From NCBI RefSeq assembly GCF_012034175.1, contig NZ_JAATEJ010000003.1, positions 1 through 64,000 on the forward strand: a stretch of DNA of 64,000 nt. The letters are read 5' to 3'. Under the pieces are notes generated by a model that searched no databases, had not been told where the DNA came from, and was given only the letters and a program-made list of their open reading frames with translations. Shown one piece after another: positions 8,012 to 16,209 of the stretch (its first letter is position 1; every line of letters begins with the position of its first letter). This DNA is from Actinacidiphila epipremni (GTDB lineage: Bacteria > Actinomycetota > Actinomycetes > Streptomycetales > Streptomycetaceae). Both the position numbers and the translations under genes were made by a program.

Positions 8012-9390
8012 CCTCGCCCGACGCCCGCGACAACTCCCCGCACACCCCGCACCCCGGCTCCACCCCCGCCCCTTCGCCCACACCCACGCCCATGAACCCG
8101 CACTCCTCCCCCGCCGCCACCGAGCCGGCCGACCGCACCGGGGCCCCGAGCCCGGCGGACGGCGCCGAAGCCGCGCAGCCGGCCACCGGCGCCGGAACCG
8201 GCGACCCCGCCGAGCCCGCCCAGCCCGCCGAGCCCTCGCTGCCGGCCGGGCACGCAGGCACGGCCGGCAGCGGCGAAGCCCCGACGCCGGCCGACCGCAC
8301 CGGGACGGCCCGGACCGCCGGGCCGGCGGCGTACGCCGAACTCGACGAGTCCGCCCAGGAGGAGGCGCTGCGCGACCTCTTCCACGCGGCCGTCAGCGGC
8401 CTGAGCCCCGCCCCGGAAGCCCTGGACCAGCTGCGGCGCGCCGTGCCGGCCCGGCGCCAGCACCGGCGGCAGGCGCTGGCCGGCAGCGTCGCCGCGCTGC
8501 TGCTCTTCGGCGCCGCGGTACCCGCCCTCGTGCACGCCGCGAACACCCGCGGCAGCGCCGCCGCCGCACCCGCGGGCATGGCCGGCACCCATGCCGCCCA
8601 CCCGGACGAGGACGGCCGGATGGACTCCTGGGGCGCCACCGGCGACCCCGGCCAGGACCGTGACGGCCAGGACGACGACGGCTCCGGCCAGCACAGCGCC
8701 GCCCAGGGCGGCGACGACCCGTCCGCCCTGCCCACCAGCCCCGGCGTCCTCCCGCCGCAGGCCGCTCCGGCGTGCTCCAGCTCCCAGCTCGGCAGGGGCA
8801 GCAGCAACGCCGGGGTGCCGGACGGCGCGGGCCGCGTCTACGGCTGGTTCCGCGTCGCCAACGTCTCGGCCTCCCCCTGCGCCGTGCCGCCGGGCCCGGG
8901 CACGGTGGACGTCATCGCGGAGGGCCCGGCCGACCCCTCGCAGATCAGCGTCGTCAACCACACCGCCGGCGATCCGGCCTCCGGGCTGCCCACCCCGCCG
9001 GACGACGAGCCGCTGATCCTCGCCCCGGGGCAGACCTACGAGGTCGCCTTCGCCTGGGTGCCCGCCGCCACCGGGCCGGGGGGCTGTCCGCCGCCCACCA
9101 CCCCGCCGACCACCCCGAGCGCGACGCCCACCCCGACCGACACCGGCGTACCCGCCCCCGGCGGCACCTCCGCCGCCGAGAACCCGATGGCGCCGGACAG
9201 CCCCCCGGGCGGCCCGCCCGGCGGTCCGTCCTCCGGCACGGTGCAGCCCGCGGCCATCTCGCTCACCCACACCCCGGCCGCCGGCGCCCCGCTGATCGTC
9301 GGCCCGACCCTCCAGGGCGCCTGCGCCGGCACCGTCTACACCACCTCCCCGATCCCCGCGGACCCGATGACCGCGGGCTCGACCTCCTAG
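8008..9390 (+). CDS. Membrane-anchored protein coupled to the sigma factor, function unknown
   Basis: This protein is 460 aa. The first 110 residues are Pro/Ala/Thr-rich. A helical segment (ALRDLFHAAVSGLSPAPEALDQLRRAVPARR) follows, with one likely membrane span at about 150-172. The rest should be outside the cell: a His/Asp/Gly-rich linker, then a beta-rich domain with two cysteines (ACSSS and SPCAVPPGPG) and Pro/Thr-rich spacers. The layout of cytosolic helix, one span and external sensor-like part resembles anti-sigma factors, and the ATGA overlap with the sigma gene supports a functional pair. I see no zinc HxxxCxxC motif, so anti-sigma activity is only an inference. Confidence 0.6.
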   Translation: MTSPDARDNSPHTPHPGSTPAPSPTPTPMNPHSSPAATEPADRTGAPSPADGAEAAQPATGAGTGDPAEPAQPAEPSLPAGHAGTAGSGEAPTPADRTGTARTAGPAAYAELDESAQEEALRDLFHAAVSGLSPAPEALDQLRRAVPARRQHRRQALAGSVAALLLFGAAVPALVHAANTRGSAAAAPAGMAGTHAAHPDEDGRMDSWGATGDPGQDRDGQDDDGSGQHSAAQGGDDPSALPTSPGVLPPQAAPACSSSQLGRGSSNAGVPDGAGRVYGWFRVANVSASPCAVPPGPGTVDVIAEGPADPSQISVVNHTAGDPASGLPTPPDDEPLILAPGQTYEVAFAWVPAATGPGGCPPPTTPPTTPSATPTPTDTGVPAPGGTSAAENPMAPDSPPGGPPGGPSSGTVQPAAISLTHTPAAGAPLIVGPTLQGACAGTVYTTSPIPADPMTAGSTS

Positions 9391-9494
9391 TCCACCGGGA
9401 ACCCGCCCCGAGCGCACCGGCAGTGCACCGGCAGCGCGCCCGCGAGCGGGCCCCCGGAGGCCGGGCCCCCGCGGCGGCCCCGTACCGTGGGGGT

Positions 9495-10409
9495 GTGTAC
9501 CGGTTTCTGCTCACCCCGCGCTGGCTGCTGGTCGGCGTGTTCGTGCTGCTCGCGGTCGGCGTCTGCGTCTTCATGGGCACGTGGCAGCTGAGCCGGTTCG
9601 AGAGCCGGGTGGACGAGCACAAGGCCGCCAAGCACACCGAGGCCACCGCCGCCGAGCAGGCACCGGTGCCGCTGGCCGGATTCCTGCCCGACAGCAAGGC
9701 ACAGGTCCCCTCCGACGGCTCGGGGCGCCGGGTCACCGCGACCGGGCACTACGACTCCGCCCGCCAACTGCTCGTCCCCGACCGCCGTCTCGACGGCCAC
9801 GACGGCTACTACGTCCTCACCCCGCTGCGACTCGCCGACGGTGCCGCGCTGCCGGTCGTACGCGGCTGGCTGCCGGGTACGGTGCCGGCGGGTGCCGCCG
9901 CCCGCGCCGCCGCGGTACCACCCGCGCCGGCCGGCGAGGTCACCGTCACCGGTGCGCTGCAGTACGAGGAGTCCGCGGGCGACAACGGCGTGCCCACCGC
10001 GCCCGGGGCGCTGCCCACCGGGCAGCTCGGGATCATCAGTGCCGCCTCCCTGGTCAACCTCCTTCCCTATCCGGTCTACAACGGCTGGATCACCACGACC
10101 GAGGCCGTCGCGCCCATGAAGCCGGTCCCCCCGGTGGCGCCGCCGAACAGCGGTCTGGACCTGAAGGCCTTCCAGAACCTCGGCTACACCGGGCAGTGGT
10201 TCGTCTTCGCCGGCTTCGTCGTCTTCATGTACTTCCGGCTGGCCCGCCGGGAGGCCGAGGCGCGGTCCGACGCCGCGCTCGGCCTGCTGCCCCCGCAGGG
10301 ACCCGGTGACGCGGCAGCCGACGCCGCTGCCGGCGCGACCGCGGGCCCCGCCACCGGGCCGGAGCCGGAGTCCGAGTCGGCCGCCGGGTCAGCCGCCCAC
10401 GTGGCGTAG
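9495..10409 (+). CDS. SURF1 family protein
   Basis: SURF1 proteins help assemble the haem a centre of cytochrome c oxidase in the membrane. The 304-residue product has an N-terminal membrane span (residues 9-28, then GTWQLSRFESR). The conserved central loop includes VTATGHYDSARQLLVPDR, GYYVLTPLRLADG and VVRGWLPG. A second span lies near 235-252 (WFVFAGFVVFMYFRLARRE). The C-terminal tail is Ala/Pro/Glu-rich. The GTG start lies 105 bases after the previous gene. The last 21 bases overlap the end of the convergent peptidase gene. Confidence 0.88.
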   Translation: MYRFLLTPRWLLVGVFVLLAVGVCVFMGTWQLSRFESRVDEHKAAKHTEATAAEQAPVPLAGFLPDSKAQVPSDGSGRRVTATGHYDSARQLLVPDRRLDGHDGYYVLTPLRLADGAALPVVRGWLPGTVPAGAAARAAAVPPAPAGEVTVTGALQYEESAGDNGVPTAPGALPTGQLGIISAASLVNLLPYPVYNGWITTTEAVAPMKPVPPVAPPNSGLDLKAFQNLGYTGQWFVFAGFVVFMYFRLARREAEARSDAALGLLPPQGPGDAAADAAAGATAGPATGPEPESESAAGSAAHVA

Positions 10410-12299
10410 CGCGAAGGCCAGCTCCAGCCGGACCTGCTTGATGCGCTCCTCCACGACGAGCGAGCCGTGGCCCGCGTCGTAGCGGTACACCTCATGCGGC
10501 TTGTCCAACTCCCGCAGCCGCTCCACGTAGTTGTCGATCTGGCGTATCGGGCAGCGCGGGTCGTTCGTCCCCGCGCTGATGTAGACCGGGGCGGTGACCT
10601 CCGCCACGTACGTCAGCGGCGACGACGCCCGGTAGCGCTCGGGCACCTCCTCGGGGGAGCCGCCGAAGAGCGTGCGGTCCAGGGACTTCAGTGCCTCCAT
10701 CTCGTCGGCGTACGCCGTCGGGTAGTCGGCGACCGGCACCGCCGCGATGCCGACCGCCCAGTCGCCGGGCTGGGTGCCGAGGCCCAGCAGCGTCAGATAG
10801 CCGCCCCATGAACCGCCGGTGAGCACCAGCCGCGCCGGGTCGGCCAGGCCCGACGCGACCGCCCATGCGCGGACCGCGGCTATGTCCTCCAGCTCGATCA
10901 GGCCGACCCGGTGCTTGAGCGCGTCCGTCCACTCCCGGCCGTACCCCGTCGAGCCGCGGTAGTTGACCCGGACCACCGCGAAGCCGTGGTCCAGCCAGGC
11001 GGCGGGGCCGGCCGCGAAGGAGTCCGACTCGTGCCACGTCGGGCCGCCGTGCAGCTCGAAGACCGTGGGCAGCGGTCCCGCGTCCGGGCCGGCGGTGGGG
11101 GGCCGCTGGACCAGGGCGTGGATCTTTCCGCCGGGGCCCTCCACCCACACGTCCTCCACCGGCACCGAGTCCGGCGCCCGCAGGCCGGGGGCCTCCAGCA
11201 CGACCGCGCCGGTGGTGGAACGCACCGCCGGGGGCCGCTCGGCCGAGGACCACAGATACTCCACCGTGCCGTCCGGCCGGGAGGTGGCGCCGCCGACCGA
11301 GCCGCGCGGGGTCTCCAGCGCGGTCAGCGTGCCCTCCGCCAGGTCGTAGCGGAACAGTTCGCTACGAGCGTGGAAGTCGTGCACCAGGAGCAGCGCGCTG
11401 CCGTCCGGATACCACTCGGCCTGCACGTCACCGGGCAGGTCTATCTCCGGCAGGATCTGCTCGCCGCTCATGACGTCCCAGATCAGCGGCAGCCAGCGGT
11501 CGGAGCGCTGGTGGCCGACCAGCAGCCGCGGGTCGCCCGGCAGGGGGGCGAAGCCCCAGCTGTCCAGGCCCAGCTCGCGGCGTCCGCCGTGGGTGTCGTC
11601 GAGCTCGGCGACCAGCGAGCCGTCCGCGACCCGCAGCACCCGCAGGGCGCTGTGCATCGCGTCGCCGTGCTCGGTGTGCTCGATCACCACGAGCGTGCCG
11701 TCCTCGGAGAGGTCGCCGACGCCGGCGGACTCCTCGTGCCGGTAGATCTCGTAGGGCTGCGTGCCGTCCGGCGGCACGACGTGGACGGTCGTGCCCTCGT
11801 CGTCCGTCGAGCGGCCGACGACCGCGAAGCCGCCGACGCCGAGCGCGATGCCCGCGGGATAGGAGGGGGCCAGGCCCGGGGCGGCCGGTACGTCCTCGCC
11901 GCCGCCGAACGGCTGGCGCATCCACACGCCGAACTCGTCCCCGTCGGTGTCGGAGAACCACCACACCCACTCGCCGTCCCGGCTGAGCGTGCCCTCCGTC
12001 GTCCCGTTGGGCCGGTCGGTGACCTGGCGGCGCTCGCCCGTCGCGCGATCCCATGCGTACAGCTCGAACGTGCCGGTCGCGTCCGAGACGTACAGATTTC
12101 GGTCCGGGGCGTCCTCCGCCCACTCCGGCAGGCCCACGCGCGGCGCGCGATACCGCTTCTCCCAGTCCGGAAGCGGGCCGGGGGGCTCCCGGCGCGCGTG
12201 AGGGGAAGGCGGGGCCGCCGCGGCGGGCGGCGCGGACACGGCGGGGGCCGGGTCGGATGCGGGTGCGGACCCGCTGGCGGATCCGGTCGTCTCGTTCAT
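10389..12299 (-). CDS. S9 family prolyl oligopeptidase / acylaminoacyl peptidase
   Basis: This cytosolic serine peptidase cleaves short peptides, often after proline or at blocked N-termini (636 aa). The N-terminal half is a beta-propeller with TolB/WD-like repeats (ATGTFELYAWDRATGE, DGEWVWWFSDTDGDEFGVW). The C-terminal alpha/beta hydrolase domain has the nucleophile elbow GGSWGGY, the acid near GTNDPRCP and the histidine in YDAGHGS. I chose the ATG at 12299 because the sequence upstream is not peptidase-like. No signal peptide is visible. It is convergent with, and overlaps, the SURF1 gene by 21 bases. Confidence 0.93.
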   Translation of the reverse strand: MNETTGSASGSAPASDPAPAVSAPPAAAAPPSPHARREPPGPLPDWEKRYRAPRVGLPEWAEDAPDRNLYVSDATGTFELYAWDRATGERRQVTDRPNGTTEGTLSRDGEWVWWFSDTDGDEFGVWMRQPFGGGEDVPAAPGLAPSYPAGIALGVGGFAVVGRSTDDEGTTVHVVPPDGTQPYEIYRHEESAGVGDLSEDGTLVVIEHTEHGDAMHSALRVLRVADGSLVAELDDTHGGRRELGLDSWGFAPLPGDPRLLVGHQRSDRWLPLIWDVMSGEQILPEIDLPGDVQAEWYPDGSALLLVHDFHARSELFRYDLAEGTLTALETPRGSVGGATSRPDGTVEYLWSSAERPPAVRSTTGAVVLEAPGLRAPDSVPVEDVWVEGPGGKIHALVQRPPTAGPDAGPLPTVFELHGGPTWHESDSFAAGPAAWLDHGFAVVRVNYRGSTGYGREWTDALKHRVGLIELEDIAAVRAWAVASGLADPARLVLTGGSWGGYLTLLGLGTQPGDWAVGIAAVPVADYPTAYADEMEALKSLDRTLFGGSPEEVPERYRASSPLTYVAEVTAPVYISAGTNDPRCPIRQIDNYVERLRELDKPHEVYRYDAGHGSLVVEERIKQVRLELAFALRHVGG

Positions 12300-12429
12300 G
12301 CCCCCATCATGCTCCGCCGAGCACGCCCCGCGGGCGGCTGTCGTCACAGCCTGTGGATAACTCCCGCCATGACCCCGCCAAGACCCCACCGGGCCGTTGA
12401 GCTGCGCCGATCAAAGGATCATGTGACGA

Positions 12430-12912
12430 TCACTGGGAGTCGTCGCCGGCCTCGCCCGCGCCCGCCCCGGGGACGTCGGTGATCCCGCGCACCACGACCA
12501 CCGGGCATGTCGCCTGGACGGTCACGGTGTGGCTCACCGACCCCAGCAGCGTGCGGCGGAACGTGCCGTAGCCGCGCACGCCGACCACGATCAGCTCCGC
12601 CTCCTCCTCGTCCGCGCGCTCAAGGAGTGCCTCGGCCGGGTTGCCCAGGACGACGACCTGCTCGGTGTTCTCGGCCTGCGCCGGCGGCAGCGCCTCCTTG
12701 ACGGCCTCCGCGAGCGCCTCGGCGGCCGGCTCCTCCAGGTCCAGGTCCTGCGGGAGGCCCGGGATGCCCGCCCAGCCGAAGCCGCCGGGCAGCTCCCAGG
12801 CGATGACCGCCACGATCCGGGCCCCGGTCAGCTCGGCCTGCCGGCCGGCCCAGCGCAGGGCTTGCAGGGAGGGCGTCGAGCCGTCGACTCCGACGACGAT
12901 GGTGTTCGACAT
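12430..12912 (-). CDS. Universal stress protein (UspA family)
   Basis: This single-domain, 160-residue USP begins IVVGVDGSTPSLQALRWA. It has the ATP-binding signature G-x2-G-x9-G-S at residues 111-125 (GVRGYG and LLGS). A Glu-rich central loop and an Asp/Gly-rich tail are present. Members bind ATP and help cells survive stress or dormancy by mechanisms that are poorly defined. It is monocistronic, with 130 bases before the upstream peptidase gene in the same direction. Confidence 0.93.
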   Translation of the reverse strand: MSNTIVVGVDGSTPSLQALRWAGRQAELTGARIVAVIAWELPGGFGWAGIPGLPQDLDLEEPAAEALAEAVKEALPPAQAENTEQVVVLGNPAEALLERADEEEAELIVVGVRGYGTFRRTLLGSVSHTVTVQATCPVVVVRGITDVPGAGAGEAGDDSQ

Positions 12913-13067
12913 CTGGTCGGGCCTCGCAATCTCGCTCGCGACGGGCGCAGGAGCGTGTGCCGTGGCGGGTGCCCGCCCAATCGGAGCCTAAGCAGGTCCG
13001 CGGGCGGGCGCGAGCGGGGAGCGCGGGGGGCGGCAGCCCCGTGCGTACGCCCCGGCGACGCCGGCCG

Positions 13068-13697
13068 TCAGGACACGGCGGCGGCGTCCAGCAGCGGGGC
13101 CAGTTCCGTCGTGACCGTGGTCAGCGGGGCGGTCGACTGGTGGGCCCGGCACATCAGGATCGCGCCCTCCAGGGCCGAGATCATCAAGGTGGCCAGGGCG
13201 GGCGCGCGGGTGGCCGGGACGCGCAGGGAGGTCAGGGCCGCGGTCAGCGGGGTCGTCCAGGCGGTGAAGGCGGCGGCGGTGGCTTCGCGCGCGGAGGGGG
13301 TGGAGGCGGTGGAGTCGACGGTGGCGGCGGCGACCGGGCATCCGGTGGTGAAGCCGGCGGCCTCGAACTCGTCGATCCACTGCTGGGCCATCGCGGCGAA
13401 AAGGGCGCCGGGGGTGGGTCGGCCGCCTTCCGCCCGCGCGGCGGACTCCGTCAGCTCGGCCAGGTAGCGGTCGACGCGCCTGCCGGCGTAGCGGCCGGCC
13501 CATGCCACGGCCTCGTTGACGACCTGCTCTTTGCCGCCGGGGAAGTAGTGCTGGAGGGAGCCGCGGGGGGCCTCGGCGCGGGCGGCGATCTCGCGCATGC
13601 CGGTGGCGCCGACGCCGTCGCGCCGGATGAGCTGGGCCGCGGCGAAGACCATACGCTCCCGCGGGCCGTGGGTGCGGGGTGCGCGGGGTGCGGTCAT
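13068..13697 (-). CDS. TetR-family transcriptional regulator (LmrA/YxaF-like)
   Basis: The N-terminal helix-turn-helix is clear (MVFAAAQLIRRDGVGATGMREIAARAEAPRGSLQHYFPGGKEQVV, about residues 17-60). The HYFPGGKEQ turn and a C-terminal ligand domain with GCPVAAATVD are typical of the LmrA/YxaF branch, which usually represses exporter or redox genes until a small aromatic molecule binds (209 aa). The ATG at 13697 fits the GAGGAGG site upstream better than the adjacent GTG. It follows the GNAT gene by 11 bases, so the two are probably cotranscribed. It most likely binds the two palindromes at 14249-14291. Confidence 0.9.
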   Translation of the reverse strand: MTAPRAPRTHGPRERMVFAAAQLIRRDGVGATGMREIAARAEAPRGSLQHYFPGGKEQVVNEAVAWAGRYAGRRVDRYLAELTESAARAEGGRPTPGALFAAMAQQWIDEFEAAGFTTGCPVAAATVDSTASTPSAREATAAAFTAWTTPLTAALTSLRVPATRAPALATLMISALEGAILMCRAHQSTAPLTTVTTELAPLLDAAAVS

Positions 13698-13708
13698 CAC
13701 CGGCCTCC

Positions 13709-14263
13709 TCAGGGTCGGTCCAGCTTATAGACGCCGCGCGGCCCGTCGGAGGTGTGCGCCAGGTGCTCCGGTTCCAGGTGCCGTCCGAGGGCGCCGAGCA
13801 GCGTGGAGCGGCCGGGCAGTACGCAGGCGGTGACGCGCCGGACGCCGCGGGCGTGGGCCCGGGTGAGCAGCAGGTCGAGCATCGCCCGCCCGGCGCCCTG
13901 CCGCTGCCAGGCGTCGGCGACCAGGACGCCCAGTTCGGCCGGGCTGTCGTCCGTGACCTGGCCGAGGCTGGCGAGCCCGGCGAGCCGCTCCCGCGGGGTG
14001 CCGCGCGCGTACGCGACCACGGCGTCGTGCCGGGCGGGGCAGGCGGCGAGGACGTCCGCCAGGTATTCCGCGGGCAGGGCGCGGACCCGGCCGAAGAAGC
14101 GCAGCCGGACCGTCTCGGGTGAGCAGGCGGCGAACAGGGCGCGCAGGGCCGGGCCGTCACCGGGGCGGACGGCGGCGACGTCCCAGCGCGCTGCCGGCCC
14201 CGTGGTGCCGGGCCGCGGGGCGGGCGGGACGGCCTCAGCGGAGGGCCCTATGACAGTCGTCAT
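13709..14263 (-). CDS. GNAT family N-acetyltransferase
   Basis: This is a predicted acetyl-CoA-dependent acyltransferase with an unknown substrate (184 aa). The GNAT fold is recognisable from [62 protein letters not shown] (the Q/RxxGxG/A acetyl-CoA loop) and [22 protein letters not shown]. It resembles the acetyltransferase part of PatA/Pat-like proteins but has no cyclic-nucleotide domain. The ATG at 14263 lies inside a palindromic operator, and ATG 14290 is an alternative in frame. With the first start the mRNA would be almost leaderless. It precedes the tetR gene in an apparent operon. Confidence 0.85.
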   Translation of the reverse strand: MTTVIGPSAEAVPPAPRPGTTGPAARWDVAAVRPGDGPALRALFAACSPETVRLRFFGRVRALPAEYLADVLAACPARHDAVVAYARGTPRERLAGLASLGQVTDDSPAELGVLVADAWQRQGAGRAMLDLLLTRAHARGVRRVTACVLPGRSTLLGALGRHLEPEHLAHTSDGPRGVYKLDRP

Positions 14264-14291
14264 AACCCCCAGTATTATGACGGCCGTCATA
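14249..14291. promoter_or_regulatory. Twin palindromic operators TATGAC-N4-GTCATA
   Basis: Two 16-bp inverted repeats with identical half-sites lie at 14249-14264 (centre AGTC) and 14276-14291 (centre GGCC). Their centres are 27 bp apart. They sit between the divergent GNAT-tetR unit and the dehydrogenase gene and overlap the predicted promoters on both strands. The most likely ligand is the TetR-family protein encoded at 13068-13697, which would repress both directions and itself. Confidence 0.8.
14250..14278 (+). promoter_or_regulatory. Predicted vegetative promoter for the dehydrogenase gene
   Basis: ATGACA (14250-14255) and TATTAT (14273-14278) are separated by exactly 17 bases, a good match to the primary-sigma consensus. 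The minus-35 box lies in the first palindrome and the minus-10 box overlaps the second. Repressor binding would block the polymerase. The expected transcription start is near 14285, about 70 bases before the ATG at 14357. On the opposite strand CATAAT (14279-14274) could be the minus-10 for the GNAT unit. Confidence 0.65.
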
Positions 14292-14356
14292 GGCCGCAAG
14301 CCGATCGCGCGGCCTGCCCGGAAACCTGGCGTCGCGCCGGAAAGGACCCGCCGACC

Positions 14357-15259
14357 ATGCAGGGACAAGGAGTTGGCTTCCTCGGGCTCGGCGTCATGGG
14401 GCAGCCCATGGCGCTCAATCTGCTGCGGGAGCGGCAGAAGAGCCCGGCGGAGGGCACGCCGCTCGTGGTGTGGAACAGGTCCGCGGACAAGTGCGTGCCG
14501 CTGCGGAAGGCCGGCGCAGTCGTCGCGGAGACGCCCGCCGAGGTGCTGCGTACCTGCGGGACCGTCTTCCTGATGCTCGCGGACGGCGCGGCGGTCGACG
14601 CCACGCTCGGACGCGGCACCGCCGGCTTTGCCGCACACATACGGGGGCGGACGGTCGTGCACATGGGCACCACGTCACCCGGCTATTCGCGCAGCCTGGA
14701 GGCGGACGTCCTGGCGGCGGGCGGGCGCTACGTGGAGGCGCCGGTGTCCGGGTCGCGGGCGCCCGCGCAGGCCGGGCGGCTGGTGGCGATGCTCGCCGGT
14801 GAGCAGCCGGCGGTGGACGGCGTCCGGCCGCTGCTGGCACCCATGTGCCACGAGGCCTTCGACTGCGGCCCGGTGCCGAACGCCCTGCTGACCAAGCTGG
14901 CGGTGAACCTCTTCCTCATCACCATGGTCACCGGGCTCACCGAGGCGTACCACTTCGCTGACCGGCACGGCCTGGACCGCGACCGCTTCCTCGCCGTCCT
15001 CGACGCGGGGCCCATGGCCAGCGCGGTCTCCCGCATGAAGGCGCCCAAGCTGCGCGACCGCGACTTCGCCGTCCAGGCCGGCGCGGTGGACGTGCTGAAG
15101 AACAACCGGCTCATCGCCGCCGCCGCCCGCGAGGCGGGCCTCGCCTCGCCGCTGCTGGACGTCTGCCACGCGCTCTTCACCGAAACCGTGGCAATGGGCC
15201 ACGGCGACGGCGACATGGTCTCCGTCCTGCACGCGATCGAGGCCCGTACGAAGGGGTAG
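14357..15259 (+). CDS. NAD(P)-dependent oxidoreductase (3-hydroxyisobutyrate dehydrogenase family)
   Basis: This 300-residue enzyme starts with the Rossmann signature [17 protein letters not shown]. It continues with the family motifs [44 protein letters not shown] and a catalytic-lysine region [14 protein letters not shown]. Relatives oxidise beta-hydroxy acids or reduce succinic semialdehyde and glyoxylate. The substrate cannot be set from sequence. Its promoter is covered by the palindromic operators, so it is probably induced together with, or controlled by, the divergent TetR regulator. Confidence 0.9.
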   Translation: MQGQGVGFLGLGVMGQPMALNLLRERQKSPAEGTPLVVWNRSADKCVPLRKAGAVVAETPAEVLRTCGTVFLMLADGAAVDATLGRGTAGFAAHIRGRTVVHMGTTSPGYSRSLEADVLAAGGRYVEAPVSGSRAPAQAGRLVAMLAGEQPAVDGVRPLLAPMCHEAFDCGPVPNALLTKLAVNLFLITMVTGLTEAYHFADRHGLDRDRFLAVLDAGPMASAVSRMKAPKLRDRDFAVQAGAVDVLKNNRLIAAAAREAGLASPLLDVCHALFTETVAMGHGDGDMVSVLHAIEARTKG

Positions 15260-15269
15260 CAGCGCCCCA

Positions 15270-15312
15270 CCGCGGGGCGGCCCCGCTCCCCCGCGGAAGG
15301 GCCGCCCCGCGG
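15270..15312. terminator. Bidirectional hairpin between convergent genes
   Basis: CCGCGGGGCGGCCC (15270-15283) and GGGCCGCCCCGCGG (15299-15312) form a perfect 14-bp stem with a 15-base loop. It sits between the ends of the dehydrogenase gene and the convergent secreted-protein gene. There is no T-run, which is common for actinobacterial terminators. Confidence 0.65.
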
Positions 15313-15324
15313 CATACGGCCGCG

Positions 15325-16038
15325 TCAGGACAGCGTCGCGCAGATGTCCTCGTACGGCCCGTCCAGCGCCAGCAGCTTGCGGCTGGTCGTGCCGTCCACC
15401 GTGGTGATCTCGACGGACATGAACGTGCTCGCCACGATCCACCGGTTGTGGACGGGCCGGTCGGTGGTGTGGAAGCCGGCGGACCAGTCGTTGCCGCTGA
15501 GGATGTACGAGTCCGGGTCGGGATAGGTGATCACGCCGGTGCCGGAGATGTCGCGGACGACAGTCTTGCCGTTGGCCAGGTTGGTGACCTTCATGACCAG
15601 CGGGCCGCTCTCGATCGCGAAGACCGGTGTGGCCGCCGCGTCCGTCCAGGTGCGCGTCGTAAGGTCGCTGACCGGGAATTCGGCGTGGGCGGGGAAGGCG
15701 CAGACCTCTCCCGCGGGGTAGTCGAAGGGCTGCTGCACCGGGTGCTCGACGACCGGGCCCCGCAGGCCCCGCGCGTGGGCTGGCACCTGGGCCGGCGTCT
15801 CCGGGGCGGCGGGTGCGGCCTGGGCCTGGGCCGGCACCGCGAGGACCGCGGCGGCCAGCGTTCCCGCCGCGAGCGCCGCGCCCGCCGCCCGGCCGCGGAT
15901 CGGGCGGGCGGGACGTCCGGCGGCACCATGTGCCGAGCCGTCCACGCCCGTTCGCCGATCCGCCGCCATGTGCCGAACCGCCGCCATGTGCCGAGCCGTC
16001 GCCATGTGCCACGCCGTGGCCTGACGCCGTGCGTTCAT
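15325..16038 (-). CDS. Putative secreted protein, function unknown
   Basis: The 237-residue product begins with a His/Met/Arg-rich segment containing three near-identical six-residue units (WHMATA, RHMAAV, RHMAAD). A hydrophobic stretch ending in VPAQAQAAPA looks like a signal peptide. The mature part has two cysteines (EVCAFPAH and EDICATLS), and their spacing would allow a disulphide across the domain. I do not recognise the fold. GGGAGGA before the ATG at 16038 supports this start, but later in-frame ATGs inside the repeats could give a more normal signal peptide. It is convergent with the dehydrogenase and divergent from the winged-helix regulator. Confidence 0.65.
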   Translation of the reverse strand: MNARRQATAWHMATARHMAAVRHMAADRRTGVDGSAHGAAGRPARPIRGRAAGAALAAGTLAAAVLAVPAQAQAAPAAPETPAQVPAHARGLRGPVVEHPVQQPFDYPAGEVCAFPAHAEFPVSDLTTRTWTDAAATPVFAIESGPLVMKVTNLANGKTVVRDISGTGVITYPDPDSYILSGNDWSAGFHTTDRPVHNRWIVASTFMSVEITTVDGTTSRKLLALDGPYEDICATLS

Positions 16039-16209
16039 GTCCCGTCCTCCCGTTCCGTGCCGCCCGCCTGACCCGTCGTCCGGTGTGCGCGGCGCCCGCG
16101 CGCTCCCCGTACGCTCGGAAAGGCGCCCCGCACACCGCACCCACGGTGCCGGGTGCCGAGGGCGACGGCGACACGTTTCGGCCCTGACCGAAGCAAAAGG
16201 GGGAAGTCC

